From Taklimakanibacter sp050251035 (GTDB lineage Bacteria > Pseudomonadota > Alphaproteobacteria > Rhizobiales > Aestuariivirgaceae): DNA of 64,000 nt. The position numbers were made by a program, and so were the translations under genes. Within the stretch, counting starts at the first letter, position 1, and the number at the start of each line of letters is the position of its first letter. The notes beneath the pieces were generated by a model. The model was given only the letters and a program-made list of their open reading frames with translations. It ran no database searches and was not told the DNA's origin. The DNA is taken from the NCBI GenBank assembly GCA_050251035.1, contig JBFWNN010000003.1, positions 1-64,000 of the forward strand, read 5' to 3'. Of the stretch, positions 36,070-44,790 are shown piece by piece.

Positions 36070-36177
36070 CTACGACACGACGCTGCTGCCCATCACCAGG
36101 CCGAGGGCGAGGCCCATGGCGCTCCACAGCGCCACGAGGCGGAGCAGGTCGCGAAGGCGCCATCTGCGGTTGGGCAT
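36070..36177 (-). CDS. Very small membrane protein (35 aa)
   Basis: A 35-aa frame, MPNRRWRLRDLLRLVALWSAM then GLALGLVMGSSVVS, has a basic N-terminus and one hydrophobic helix. A strong AAGGAGG lies 8-9 nt before the ATG at 36177, which supports it as a real gene rather than noise. No family recognised. Confidence 0.5.
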   Translation of the reverse strand: MPNRRWRLRDLLRLVALWSAMGLALGLVMGSSVVS

Positions 36178-36307
36178 GGTCAAGGTCCTCCTTCCGGGGA
36201 CGGAAAGCCCCCTCGGGGCCCGCAAGCGGAGACGGTGTGGGCTGCGGGCCCCTCGGTGGAGCGCCGCCAGAAGGGGCACGGCGCGCCCGCGGGGATGTAT
36301 AGAGGTC

Positions 36308-36592
36308 TCAGGTTCCGTCCGGATGATGGTTCCAGCTGTGGACCACGCTGGCGACGAAGCCGACGGCGATGCCGAAGGCGATCGTGCCGCCGAGGATCAC
36401 GCCGAAATCCTCGCCGATATTGAGGCCGACGAACTCTCCCAGGACATATTCGGCGATCACCGAGAGCACGATGAACACGAGCGTGCCGACGAAGATCATC
36501 TGCGCCTGAGAGGACGACTGCCGGGATTCCGCCGCGGGATCTCCGCCCCGCGGCGTTTCGCTTTTCACCTGGTGGTGGGATGCGTGCGTCAT
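36308..36592 (-). CDS. Small two-helix membrane protein
   Basis: This 94-aa protein begins MTHASHHQVKSETPRGGD, then has TM segments at about residues 32-52 (MIFVGTLVFIVLSVIAEYVL) and 62-85 (DFGVILGGTIAFGIAVGFVA), ending in a His-containing tail (HSWNHHPDGT). No family is recognised. Start chosen at ATG 36592; an upstream GTG at 36628 would add 12 residues. Confidence 0.6.
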   Translation of the reverse strand: MTHASHHQVKSETPRGGDPAAESRQSSSQAQMIFVGTLVFIVLSVIAEYVLGEFVGLNIGEDFGVILGGTIAFGIAVGFVASVVHSWNHHPDGT

Positions 36593-36769
36593 TTGAAGTG
36601 ACTCTGCTCCGTTCCGGGTCCCTCCCACGTCGCATGCCGGCGCTGCGATTTGAATAGGTAGCAGTACCCATGGCGAGGCGGCGGGCAGACCTTACGCTGC
36701 CGCCGAATTAGCTTCCCCGCCGCCGAAGCGGTACAGTCGAGCCGAACCCACGGAGTTGAGGACCCTCTG

Positions 36770-38485
36770 GTGCTGACGCGTCTTGCGAAGGAAAGCTGGT
36801 CGACCGCGCGGGCGTGGCCCAGGGCCGCGGACGGGCTCGCCGCCGCGGGCAGAAGCGCGCCGGCGCCGCGCCGCATCATCCTCCTCGCCCTCTATTGCAT
36901 CGGCTTCGTGCTGCTCCAGGGCATCACCAATTTCTATCCGCTGGCGCGGCTCGCCGCTTCGCCCTGGAGCCCCGAGACCGGGCTGACGGTCGCGGCGAGC
37001 GTCCTTCTGGGCAAGCCCGTCATCCTGCTCTCGATCGCGAGCCACATCTTCGCCGACTGGACCACGCGGGCGGCGCCCTTCTGGACCGTCGAGCTGCCGG
37101 CGAGCGTCAGCTATGCGCTGGCCTATGCGGTGCCGGGCACGCTCATTCGCAAGTGGCTCGCGGATTTCGGCCATGACTCCATGCGCTTCCTGGTGCGCTT
37201 CATCCTCCTGACCCTCATCGCCGCTTTCCTGTTCGCCGGCGCCCAGGCGGGGCTCGCCGTCCTCATCCGCGGCATTCCCGTCGACGTGCTGCTGTCGCCG
37301 GCCTTCACTTTGGCGGTCGGCGACATCATCGGCATCCTGACCGTGGCGCCGGTCTTCCTCTTCGCTCTGCGCGACCGCAATCCCCTTGCCTATGCCCGGC
37401 AACACGCGGTGGTGTTGACGCTCGGCACGATCGCGATCATGCTCATCTCGCTGGCGGTGTTCGGCCTCGACGTGACCGACGACTTCAAGTTCTTCTATCT
37501 GCTGTTCGTGCCGGTGGTCGTGCTGGCCGTGACCCGCGGCCTGAGTGGCGCCATTTTCGGCGTGCTGGTCACCGACGCCAGCATGATGAGCATCCTCTAT
37601 TGGCGCGAGCTGTCGCTCTCGACCGCGACCGAGCTGCAGCTTCTGATGTCGTCGCTCTCGGTGACCGGGCTCGTGCTCGGAACCACCGTCCATGAGCGCG
37701 GTCTCTACAAGGAGGCTCTGACCCTGAGCCAGGAGCAATTGAGCCACAGCCAGTCGCTGCTGCTCCATTCCTCGCGCGTCGCGGTGGTGAGCGAGATGGC
37801 GGCGGCGCTCGCCCATGAGCTCAACCAGCCGCTCTCCGCCATCAAGGTCTATATGCGGGCGCTGCAGCGCGTGCTCTCAGGGACCGAGACGGACGCGGCC
37901 AAGGCGCAGCAGCTCTTCGACGAGACGGTGGCGCAGGTCGACCACGCGGCGGGCCTGATCCGCCGGACGCGCAATTTCCTGCGCCGCGGCGAGAAGCGCA
38001 TCCGCAAGGCCAATCTCCGCCATATCGTCCAGACCAGCCTCGCTCTGATGGAGGCCGAGATGCGGGTGGCCGGCATCCATGTCGCGCTCGACCTGCCACG
38101 CGCTTTGCCGCCGGTCTGGGCGAGCGAGATCCAGATCCAGCAGGTGATGATCAATCTGCTGCGCAACGCCAAGGACGCGGTGATGGCCGGAGGCAGAGGC
38201 GAGCGCCGCATCGCCGTCGCCGTGGCGCGCGACCCGGCCGAGGGCGGGATCGTCACGGTCCGCATCGGCGATTCGGGTCCGGGCGTGCCGCCCGAGCTCA
38301 GGGCGCAATTGTTCCAGCCCTTCGCGACCACCAAGGAGGATGGCCTGGGCCTGGGGCTGGCGCTGTGCCGCAGCATCATCTCCGCGCATGGCGGCGAGAT
38401 CGCGCTCGACGAGGGCGCCGGCGACATGACCTGGTTCGTGTTCACCTTGCGCGTGCATCAGCCGGACGGGACGGATGAGCCGTAA
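36770..38485 (+). CDS. MASE1-like membrane sensor histidine kinase
   Basis: This 571-aa kinase has an N-terminal MASE1-like integral membrane sensor of about eight TM helices (residues 35-310, e.g. LLQGITNFYPLARLAASPWS; DWTTRAAPFWTVELPASVSYAL). HisKA follows (AAALAHELNQPLSAIKVYMRA) and then an HATPase (NLLRNAKDAVMAG; IGDSGPGVPPELRAQLFQPF; GLGLGLALCRSIISAHGG). GTG at 36770 has TTGAGGA upstream. It overlaps the downstream regulator gene by 11 bp, so the two are a coupled two-component system. MASE1 signals are unknown. Confidence 0.88.
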   Translation: MLTRLAKESWSTARAWPRAADGLAAAGRSAPAPRRIILLALYCIGFVLLQGITNFYPLARLAASPWSPETGLTVAASVLLGKPVILLSIASHIFADWTTRAAPFWTVELPASVSYALAYAVPGTLIRKWLADFGHDSMRFLVRFILLTLIAAFLFAGAQAGLAVLIRGIPVDVLLSPAFTLAVGDIIGILTVAPVFLFALRDRNPLAYARQHAVVLTLGTIAIMLISLAVFGLDVTDDFKFFYLLFVPVVVLAVTRGLSGAIFGVLVTDASMMSILYWRELSLSTATELQLLMSSLSVTGLVLGTTVHERGLYKEALTLSQEQLSHSQSLLLHSSRVAVVSEMAAALAHELNQPLSAIKVYMRALQRVLSGTETDAAKAQQLFDETVAQVDHAAGLIRRTRNFLRRGEKRIRKANLRHIVQTSLALMEAEMRVAGIHVALDLPRALPPVWASEIQIQQVMINLLRNAKDAVMAGGRGERRIAVAVARDPAEGGIVTVRIGDSGPGVPPELRAQLFQPFATTKEDGLGLGLALCRSIISAHGGEIALDEGAGDMTWFVFTLRVHQPDGTDEP

Positions 38486-39089
38486 CCAGCGCATAGCGGT
38501 GGTGGACGACGTGGCGGCCGTGCGCCAGTCGCTGAAGGCGCTGCTCGAGACCTATGACTATGAGGTCGAGCTCTATGCGAGCGCCGCCGCGTTCCTCGCC
38601 GGCCTCGGGGATATCCGGCTGAGCTGCGTGCTGTTCGACGTGCGCATGCCGGGCATGAGCGGGCTCGAGGCGCAGCGCCTGCTCAACGACCGGGCGCCGT
38701 GGCTGCCGGCCATCATCATCACCGGCCATGGCGACATCGACATGGCGGTCAAGGCGATGAAGGAAGGCGCCTTCGACTTCATCGAGAAGCCGATTGACGA
38801 CCAGCGGCTCCTGTCGTCCATCGCCGCGGCGGTGGCGCGCGCCAGTGCGGCGCGCGACGAGGACCGCCGGCGCGCCGAGGCGCGGCGCAAATATGAGCGT
38901 CTGACCAACCGCGAGCGCGACGTGATGCGGCTGGTGGCCGAGGGCTATTCGACGCTGGCCATCGCCTCGCTGCTGGCGATCAGCGCGCGCACCGTCGACC
39001 ACCACCGCGCCAGCATCCAGGCCAAGCTCGAGGTGACGAGCCTGCCGCAGCTGATCAAGCTGGCGCTGATGCTCGACCGCGGGGCGTGA
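38475..39089 (+). CDS. FixJ-type response regulator with LuxR HTH
   Basis: This 204-aa regulator has a receiver domain with the phospho-acceptor Asp in VLFDVRMPGMSGLEAQRLL, Thr in IIITGHGDIDMAVKAMKEG and Lys in FIEKPIDD. A LuxR-type HTH follows (LTNRERDVMRLVAEGYSTLAIASLLAISARTVDHHRASI). FixJ and TodT-like proteins have this layout. It is paired by an 11-bp overlap with the MASE1-like kinase, its probable partner. Target promoters are not evident in the window. Confidence 0.9.
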   Translation: MSRNQRIAVVDDVAAVRQSLKALLETYDYEVELYASAAAFLAGLGDIRLSCVLFDVRMPGMSGLEAQRLLNDRAPWLPAIIITGHGDIDMAVKAMKEGAFDFIEKPIDDQRLLSSIAAAVARASAARDEDRRRAEARRKYERLTNRERDVMRLVAEGYSTLAIASLLAISARTVDHHRASIQAKLEVTSLPQLIKLALMLDRGA

Positions 39090-39132
39090 GGGGCGGCACT
39101 CCCGATGCGGGCGGCAAGACCATTGGCCCTGG

Positions 39133-39300
39133 ATCATGCTTCGAGGCTCCCCCGGCTCGAGGCCGGGGGCGCACCTCAGCATGAGGGTGTGCTGGCGGAG
39201 CGGATGTGCTCTCGACATCCTCATGCTGAGGTGCCCGGCGCAGCCGGGCCTCGAAGCATCCCTCAGGATAGAGCGGGAGCGCTGACGCTCAGGGTGGGGG
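39133..39300. repeat. Two adjacent REP-like elements, copies C and D
   Basis: Copy C (39133-39190) and copy D (39213-39300) are in opposite or nested orientation and share CCTCATGCTGAGG, CCTCGAAGCATCC and CTCAGGGTGGG-type ends with copies A and B. The block separates the regulator gene from the next minus-strand gene. Confidence 0.7.
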
Positions 39301-39327
39301 GCTGGTTCGATCTTGGTGGGAAGCGCG

Positions 39328-39783
39328 TCAGCCGTTCGATCCCGTTGCCGAGGTCATGGCGTTGGCGGGCTGGGGCTCGGCCTTCCGGTTGGCCAGGCGG
39401 TCGGCGCAGAGTATGGCGGCGGCGGGGAGCGGCGCGTCCATGCCGGCGAGCGTGACCCAGCCTTCGGTCTGCAGCATGGCGGTGCGCTCGAGCTCGGAGG
39501 CGGTCTTCAGCGCGGCGATGCGCGTCTCGAAGTCGTAGGCCTTGGCGAAGCTCGCGGCGCAGGCATTGGCGACGAGTTCCACCCGGGCCGCGCGGGCGGC
39601 GTCGGCCGCCATTTTCTCCGCGGCGGCCCGGGTGGTCCACCCACCTGCGGTGAAGCCGATGGCGAGCGTGAGGGCCGCCGATCCGATCGCCGTCCACAGC
39701 CAGAGCGACCGCGGCTGCCGGTAGTCGTCCCAGCGCCGCTGCTGCTCTTCCCAGAGCCCGGAAAGGGATTTGTCCTGCGGCAC
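39328..39783 (-). CDS. Membrane-anchored protein of unknown function
   Basis: This 151-aa protein starts at a GTG (39783; MPQDKSLSGLWEEQQRRWDD) with GAGG upstream. It has one TM helix (LWLWTAIGSAALTLAIGFTAG, about residues 27-47) and a periplasmic or cytosolic part rich in Ala with CAASFAKAYDFETRIAALKT. Similar short proteins occur in many alphaproteobacteria without function. Confidence 0.65.
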   Translation of the reverse strand: MPQDKSLSGLWEEQQRRWDDYRQPRSLWLWTAIGSAALTLAIGFTAGGWTTRAAAEKMAADAARAARVELVANACAASFAKAYDFETRIAALKTASELERTAMLQTEGWVTLAGMDAPLPAAAILCADRLANRKAEPQPANAMTSATGSNG

Positions 39784-40088
39784 GGCGCTTCATCCTCTGC
39801 TGTGCGGCGGCGCCACTGTCGCGCTCACGCTTTCGTGAGCTTTCGCGGTCGGGCGGCATCGCGGCGGCTTTTGTTCGTGGACTGCGAAGATAAAGTCCCC
39901 GCGCGGTGATCGATATGGGCAATCATACCTATTGGCGCCGAGTCCGTTTGCCGGGACAATGAGTCGTGCAAGCCTCAAGTCCAGGGAGATTGACGCCAAG
40001 CGCGTCATAGGGCGTGGCCACTGACAAATGGGGGCTCTCTCCACATTTCCCCCATGGGACGGCGTGGCCACGCCCACCAGGTTTCAGG

Positions 40089-40284
40089 CCCTCCTTCCTC
40101 CGCGAAGCGGGGAAGGTGGCGCGCAGCGCCGGATGGGGTGGTGCCGCGCGAAGCGGCCCTAAAAACCTCTGCATCCGATGGCATCATGCCGGGACATCAT
40201 TGCGCAACCTTCTGGGAATTTCACCGGTCGCTCCACCTATCCGGCGCTTCGCGTCACCTTCCCCGCGCTGCGCGCAGGGAGGAG
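40089..40284. repeat. MITE-like imperfect inverted repeat in a 771-bp gene-free stretch
   Basis: The first 55 bp (containing GCGGGGAAGGTGGCGCG and AGCGCCGGAT) match the reverse complement of the last 60 bp (GCGGGGAAGGTGACGCG and AGCGCCGGAT on the minus strand) with few changes, and about 80 bp of non-repeated sequence lies between. This looks like a small non-autonomous mobile repeat. The rest of 39784-40554 holds no gene, RNA or regulator that I can support. Confidence 0.6.
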
Positions 40285-40554
40285 CAAGATGTGTGATAAG
40301 TGAAACATTGAGGGTAACGCGTTCAACGCCACGGCCCGTCGCGCGAGATGCGGGCCGCAATGTCGCGAAATGCAGGAGAGAGAACACTGCGGCCCGCCTC
40401 TGCAGCCCGAGGCTGCGTGACCTTAGGCGCAGGGCCGGGCGCGCGGGAATAGGCAGCATTGCCTATGGCCCGTCGGGCCACCCTTGTGAGTTTCACCACA
40501 AACGCCTTTTCGCCGATGGTCTAGGATGCTTCCCGGTACAGCGAGGAGAGTCTC

Positions 40555-40875
40555 ATGCCCGTCACCAATATGGCGACCACGGCCTGGCGGCAGTCGGGGA
40601 GCCAGATCCACACCACCGACATCAATTTCCCGCCGCGCTCGGCCTTCGTCATCGCCGCGCTCACCGGCACGACGGGTGGCGGCACGCAATTCGCCGGCAT
40701 CGTGTCGTTGCGTGCGCGGCCCGAGCCCGACGGGGAAGAGACGACCGAGACTTTCGGCAACTGGTGGGAATGGCGCTCGTCCGTGTTCCGGCAGCGCCTG
40801 TCCTCGGTGACGGTCGGCGTCGCCACCGGCAAGGACCAGACCGCCAAGGCCGTGTTCACCCGTTATGAATTTTGA
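40555..40875 (+). CDS. Hypothetical protein, 106 aa
   Basis: The protein begins MPVTNMATTAWRQSGSQIHT with GAGGAGAG upstream of the ATG. It is probably soluble: GGGTQFAGIVSLRARPEPDGEE, FGNWWEWRSSVFRQRLSSVTV and AKAVFTRYEF resemble a beta-sandwich. No domain is recognised. The next gene starts 17 bp downstream, so the two form a pair. Confidence 0.6.
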   Translation: MPVTNMATTAWRQSGSQIHTTDINFPPRSAFVIAALTGTTGGGTQFAGIVSLRARPEPDGEETTETFGNWWEWRSSVFRQRLSSVTVGVATGKDQTAKAVFTRYEF

Positions 40876-40891
40876 GTCAGGAGATCTCGAG

Positions 40892-41224
40892 ATGCTGATG
40901 GTCGAAGAGGACGGTGAGCGCGTGGTGCATCGCGCCCGCGCCGTGGTCTATGACAAAAAATCGGGCCGCATCCTGCATGTGCATGAGATCCGCACCCTCG
41001 ACGGCGCCCGTCCGCCGGAGAAAGGCGCCGCGGCCCGGCGCGCGATGGAGCTGGCGAAGCGGCTCATGCCCGCCATGACGGGCGTCGTGCTCGCGCGGCT
41101 CGAGGCGGTCGAGACCGAGGCCGAGGGCGACATCGACGCCGCGACCCATCGCGTCGATCCCAAGAGCCGGCGGGTGAAGCCGATCGCGAAGCGGACCGGC
41201 AAGGCGGCGCGGTCGCGCATATAG
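40892..41224 (+). CDS. Hypothetical protein, 110 aa
   Basis: Start at ATG 40892 is favoured by CAGGAG 9 nt upstream; an earlier ATG at 40865 overlaps the previous gene. The protein starts MLMVEEDGERVVHRARAVVYD, is rich in Arg, and ends with a basic tail (KRTGKAARSRI). VVYDKKSGRILHVHEIRTLDG suggests a beta-hairpin fold. No family is recognised. It is probably in operon with the preceding gene. Confidence 0.6.
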   Translation: MLMVEEDGERVVHRARAVVYDKKSGRILHVHEIRTLDGARPPEKGAAARRAMELAKRLMPAMTGVVLARLEAVETEAEGDIDAATHRVDPKSRRVKPIAKRTGKAARSRI

Positions 41225-41226
41225 GC

Positions 41227-41439
41227 ATGTCGCAAGGACAGATGGCGCAGGAGAGGGAAGTTCCGGAGGAGGAACAGCGCGGGCCGCACTATTCACGTGA
41301 CATTCAGGTTGGTTTTGCTATTGAGCGCGCCCTCCAGGGCAGCGTGCGGAGGCGGGGGGTGTTCCCGACCGCCAGGCGTGGAGCCGGATCGGCGATGTCG
41401 TCCGGCGGGCTGGATATGTGGCGGATGAGCAACAGCTGA
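41227..41439 (+). CDS. Possible short coupled ORF upstream of hydrolase
   Basis: A 70-aa frame runs from ATG 41227 to a TGA that overlaps the next ATG as TGATG, a typical coupling arrangement. The sequence (MSQGQMAQEREVPEEEQRG) has no recognisable domain and lacks a clear ribosome site, so it may be a chance frame. Confidence 0.25.
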   Translation: MSQGQMAQEREVPEEEQRGPHYSRDIQVGFAIERALQGSVRRRGVFPTARRGAGSAMSSGGLDMWRMSNS

Positions 41440-42338
41440 TGCATCTCATGTTTTCCTGTCGTCTGGCCGCGCTGGCCGCACTGGTGCTTCCGATCGCCCT
41501 GGCGGCCGTCGTGAACGCCGCGCCGGCGCGTGATGCGGCGCTCTGCGCGCCGAAGGATGCGACAGCCGCCGAGGCGCCGGCCAAGGCCGAGCCCTGCGAC
41601 CTGAGCCCGGGCCAGAAGGGCGCCGTCACCGGCAAGCCGCCGGTCCTCCAGGGCGGCGGCGCCGCGGCGAAAACCGTCATCACCGAGCCGGTGACGCGCA
41701 TCCGCGACTTCGTCTATCGCTTGCGCCGGCCGGAGGACCCGTCGGGCGAGACGATCATCCTTTTGCACGGATCGGGCGGCGACGAATCGAGCCTGTTCAA
41801 GCTCGCTTCGCGCGTGGCGCCGAACGCGACGCTGGTAGGGGTGCGCGGCCGCGTCGTGCAGAAAGGGCTGAAGCGCTGGTATGCGCGCGTCACGCCGACC
41901 GCTTTCGACCAGGCCGACATCCGCCAGGAGGCGAAGGCCTTCGCCGCCTCGCTCAAGGCGAAGATGGCGGCCGAGCAGCTCGATCTCGATGCGGCGGTGT
42001 TCATCGGCTATTCCAACGGCGCCAATCTGATCGCGGCGCTGACGCTGCTCTATCCCGACCTCGTCCACCGCGCCGTGCTGTTGCGCGCCATGCCGGTGCT
42101 CGACACCACTCCCGCGGCCGACCTGCGCCGCTCGCGCTTCCTCAGCGTCCCCGGCAAGGTCGACATGACCTATGGCCCCTTCGCCCCGGCGCTCGAGGAC
42201 CTGCTGCGCGCCAAAGGCGCCCTGGTCGAGTCGCGCATGGTCGCCCATGGCCACCTCCTCGGCGACGAGGACGTGAAGGTCGTCGCCGACTGGCTGAAGG
42301 CGGCGAATGCGGTGGCGGGTGGCGGGGTGGTGCAGTAG
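41439..42338 (+). CDS. Exported alpha/beta hydrolase (carboxylesterase/phospholipase type)
   Basis: This protein of about 299 aa has an N-terminal signal (MHLMFSCRLAALAALVLPIAL then AAVVNAAPA). After a Pro/Ala spacer comes an alpha/beta hydrolase: ETIILLHGSGGDES for the oxyanion hole, AVFIGYSNGANLIAALTLLY with the nucleophile in GYSNG, and a C-terminal MVAHGHLLGDED supplying the His. Fold and size match the Estd/phospholipase-type family. The substrate is unknown. The start could also be ATG 41448 or GTG 41418. It is the last host gene before the accessory island. Confidence 0.83.
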   Translation: MHLMFSCRLAALAALVLPIALAAVVNAAPARDAALCAPKDATAAEAPAKAEPCDLSPGQKGAVTGKPPVLQGGGAAAKTVITEPVTRIRDFVYRLRRPEDPSGETIILLHGSGGDESSLFKLASRVAPNATLVGVRGRVVQKGLKRWYARVTPTAFDQADIRQEAKAFAASLKAKMAAEQLDLDAAVFIGYSNGANLIAALTLLYPDLVHRAVLLRAMPVLDTTPAADLRRSRFLSVPGKVDMTYGPFAPALEDLLRAKGALVESRMVAHGHLLGDEDVKVVADWLKAANAVAGGGVVQ

Positions 42339-42434
42339 GGGGCGCGTAGATTCCGCTGTGGCGGCTCACGGACCTAGTTACTCGATGATGCCGAATGCCG
42401 GATGGAACCACTCGAAAGCCCATTCGGGCCAAAA

Positions 42435-42480
42435 GTGTTACCCATGTCTCCGGAATAATCCGTAACCCATGTCTTCGGTA
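42435..42480. repeat. IS481-type end remnant (left edge of island)
   Basis: Two direct copies of an IS481-like end, GTGTTACCCATGTCTCCGG at 42435 and GTAACCCATGTCTTCGGTA at 42462, are spaced 25 nt apart. The pair matches the inverted pair at 50249-50293 in 36 of 45 positions, with the first 19 identical. No transposase is adjacent, so this is an isolated end marking the island border. The region 42481-42698 shows no gene. Confidence 0.7.
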
Positions 42481-42698
42481 TAGACCTTGAGAATAATGGC
42501 GCGCCGCACCGGGCGATGATGAGAACTACACCTAAACAATAGCCCTCTAAAATATCACCGCGAAAACAGAACTGGAATCGCTTCGATTTACGGCGATTCA
42601 GGACGCTGCGGGTTCAATCTCTCTGGCTGGTCACACTCTGAGACAAGCGGTTACCCAGCCTCCGTTCCGCTCTGGCCGGCCTGCGCAGGTAAGGGTGA

Positions 42699-42872
42699 AG
42701 CGCCGGTAGGTCGACGCCTTCCTTTCAACACTCAGACTATGTTCGTGCGGGATTCGGAGAGCCAACCCACTATGCGCTGGATCGCAACTCCAGGAAGGCG
42801 GCACTGGTCCGCTTCCTGACGCCACGCCCGCCGCCGCCCCAGCCGAAGGAACCTGAACGTTTCACGGCCTGA
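42699..42872 (+). pseudogene. Coding-like 3' remnant of unknown gene
   Basis: An open frame ending at TGA 42870-42872 reads DYVRAGFGEPTHYALDRNSR then KAALVRFLTPRPPPP and EPERFTA, with natural-looking composition. It has no start codon after the stop at 42696, so it appears as the tail of a truncated gene left by rearrangement at the island edge. The parent is not recognised. Confidence 0.3.
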
Positions 42873-42896
42873 CGGACCTGGGCGATACGGGATGAC

Positions 42897-42927
42897 AGCC
42901 CTGCCGATCGGGCCAGTCGGCAGGGCT
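42897..42927 (-). terminator. Hairpin downstream of gajB
   Basis: A perfect 11-bp stem (AGCCCTGCCGA with its complement) and a 9-nt loop lie 27 bp after the gajB stop. It may end the minus-strand defence operon. It lacks a U-run. Confidence 0.55.
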
Positions 42928-42953
42928 TCGCGCTGCGCTTGGGCGATTACTGC

Positions 42954-44780
42954 CTAGTCGCCGGCAGGCAGAAGCAGGACACAGACATCATCCCGTGGGG
43001 TCAGGATCGTCGTGCGCACCTTCGCGCGGGTGATGCTGACGCGAAGGTTCTGACGCGCCTGCGTCATAACGGCCTGCCGCACATTGCCGCCGACAATTCG
43101 ATCGGGATTAGCTACAATCTCGCGCTTCACACGCTTGGGCCATCCTTCAAAGATGATGACCTCATCGAATTGTTTGCCCTTGGCCTTGTGCATGTTCATC
43201 ACGACGACCCCCGACTCAGGTTTGTGCGCCGTTGCGAAGTGCTCCTGCACAAAGGACTGACGGGTTATCGCGAGGGCATTGCGATACCCGCTGGAGTCGC
43301 GCCAGTCCTGCGCCAATCCCTGTCGAAGCTGTGTGCCTCGCTCAAGCAGACGCACGTTGCGCACTTCCTTAGCTACGTCTTTGAGGCGGGAACACTCGCC
43401 AGCTTCGAGCGCGGCACGCACAGCTATCCAATCCTTGTCGGGATCGCCTATCAGGGCCAGCGCTACCGCCGCTTCATATGCGGCGAAGCTGCCCTTCAAT
43501 ACGCTGTTGCCAGGTGTCGGCTTTCCGGCCGACACGCAATCATTCCACTTGGTGAGCGCCGCCCGAAAACGCGCCGCTTCATCCATGTCGCCCTTGGTGG
43601 GCGCAGCGCCGCCCCGTCCGTGGAAATAGCTGCATAGGAGATCCACGAACTGGTCGAAACATTCAGAATCGCGGCCTTGCTGGAGCAAGAACGCGATGAT
43701 CTCCGCCGCCAGAATCGGTCCCTCCATATCGACGGCCGCCGTATGGGTGATCGGCGGCACGGCGCCAAAGGGTTCGCGCAGCACATCCGATACGAACCGC
43801 ACCATCCGTTTTGTGGGGACGAGGATCGCCAAAGACCAATCGCGCTTGCCGCTGGCGACCAACCGACCGCGTGCCTGGAGCACCTGCGTAACCAATGTCG
43901 CATACGCCTGATTGGGATTGGACTCGAACAGTTCGCAACCGATCCCCTGATAGTTGGCTTGTCGAAACTTGCCGGCGAGGATGTCATTTCCGAACATCGC
44001 AATATCGGTGCCTTTGCTCCGATGATTGTCGCCGGCGAGATCGTGGACTGACGGATTGAAGGCCGCCTTGAAATGGTCAAGGCGCTCAGGGTCGGCGCCG
44101 ATGAAATCGAATATCCGCTGTTCTGGATCGGCCAGAGCGATGAGCGTGCTGTTCAATCCGAGGGCCTGTACCACCCGCCATTGTTCGGCGCTCGTATCCT
44201 GGAACTCGTCCAGAATGATGAAGGGATGCATAGTCGAGATCAGGGCGCGCACCTTTTTCGAGCCATGCAGGAGCGTCGCCACGCGCTCGGCGAACAGATC
44301 GAAGCAAATCCTGCCGTCCTCCGTTGCCAGTCGGATGCGCTCCGCTTCCTCGCGCGCATGTTTTTCCGCCTTCTCCTCGTCGGATAGCTTTGAGGCTGCC
44401 TTGTAGCCGCTTCTGACCGCCGACAGCGCAATCGCCTCGTTCGGCGGCGTCAGGATCGTCATGCGCCGCGGAAATCCGACAAGATAGCCGTGCGTTTTCA
44501 AGACACGCCAGAAGAACGAATGATAGGTATCGACTTCGATCTGGCGTCTCTCCTCACGGGTGATCTGGTTTTCTTCGTCGATAGCCTCAAGCACGCGCGA
44601 GACCGTCGCGCGTGCGAAGCTCAAGAAGAGGATATGTTGCCCTGGCCTCAGAGCCTCTCGCGCAATCTTGGCGGCCTTCAGGATGGAGGCCGTCGTTTTG
44701 CCAGAACCCGGCCCTCCCGTGACGAGTTGGTGGCCGTCAGCTTGAAGGACGTCTTTCTGCGCGTCGGTCAGCTCAACCAT
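42954..44780 (-). CDS. gajB: Gabija GajB-like UvrD/Rep helicase
   Basis: This 608-aa protein is a superfamily-1 helicase. Walker A is GGPGSGKTT (residues 22-30), Walker B DEFQDT (191-196), motif III LIALADPEQRIFDF, motif V VMNMHKAKGKQFDEVIIFEGW and motif VI LRVSITRAK. It is about 100 residues longer than the best-known GajB (494 aa). It starts 10 bp after the OLD/TOPRIM gene in the same direction, the standard gajA-gajB order, which is the main support for the Gabija call. In Gabija, GajB senses DNA ends and activates the GajA nuclease. Confidence 0.8.
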   Translation of the reverse strand: MVELTDAQKDVLQADGHQLVTGGPGSGKTTASILKAAKIAREALRPGQHILFLSFARATVSRVLEAIDEENQITREERRQIEVDTYHSFFWRVLKTHGYLVGFPRRMTILTPPNEAIALSAVRSGYKAASKLSDEEKAEKHAREEAERIRLATEDGRICFDLFAERVATLLHGSKKVRALISTMHPFIILDEFQDTSAEQWRVVQALGLNSTLIALADPEQRIFDFIGADPERLDHFKAAFNPSVHDLAGDNHRSKGTDIAMFGNDILAGKFRQANYQGIGCELFESNPNQAYATLVTQVLQARGRLVASGKRDWSLAILVPTKRMVRFVSDVLREPFGAVPPITHTAAVDMEGPILAAEIIAFLLQQGRDSECFDQFVDLLCSYFHGRGGAAPTKGDMDEAARFRAALTKWNDCVSAGKPTPGNSVLKGSFAAYEAAVALALIGDPDKDWIAVRAALEAGECSRLKDVAKEVRNVRLLERGTQLRQGLAQDWRDSSGYRNALAITRQSFVQEHFATAHKPESGVVVMNMHKAKGKQFDEVIIFEGWPKRVKREIVANPDRIVGGNVRQAVMTQARQNLRVSITRAKVRTTILTPRDDVCVLLLPAGD

Positions 44781-44790
44781 CGCCGCCGGC

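Noticed and set aside
41227..41439. Confident 70-aa gene coupled to the hydrolase
   Set aside because: TGATG overlap is suggestive but there is no ribosome site or recognisable sequence; listed only at low confidence.
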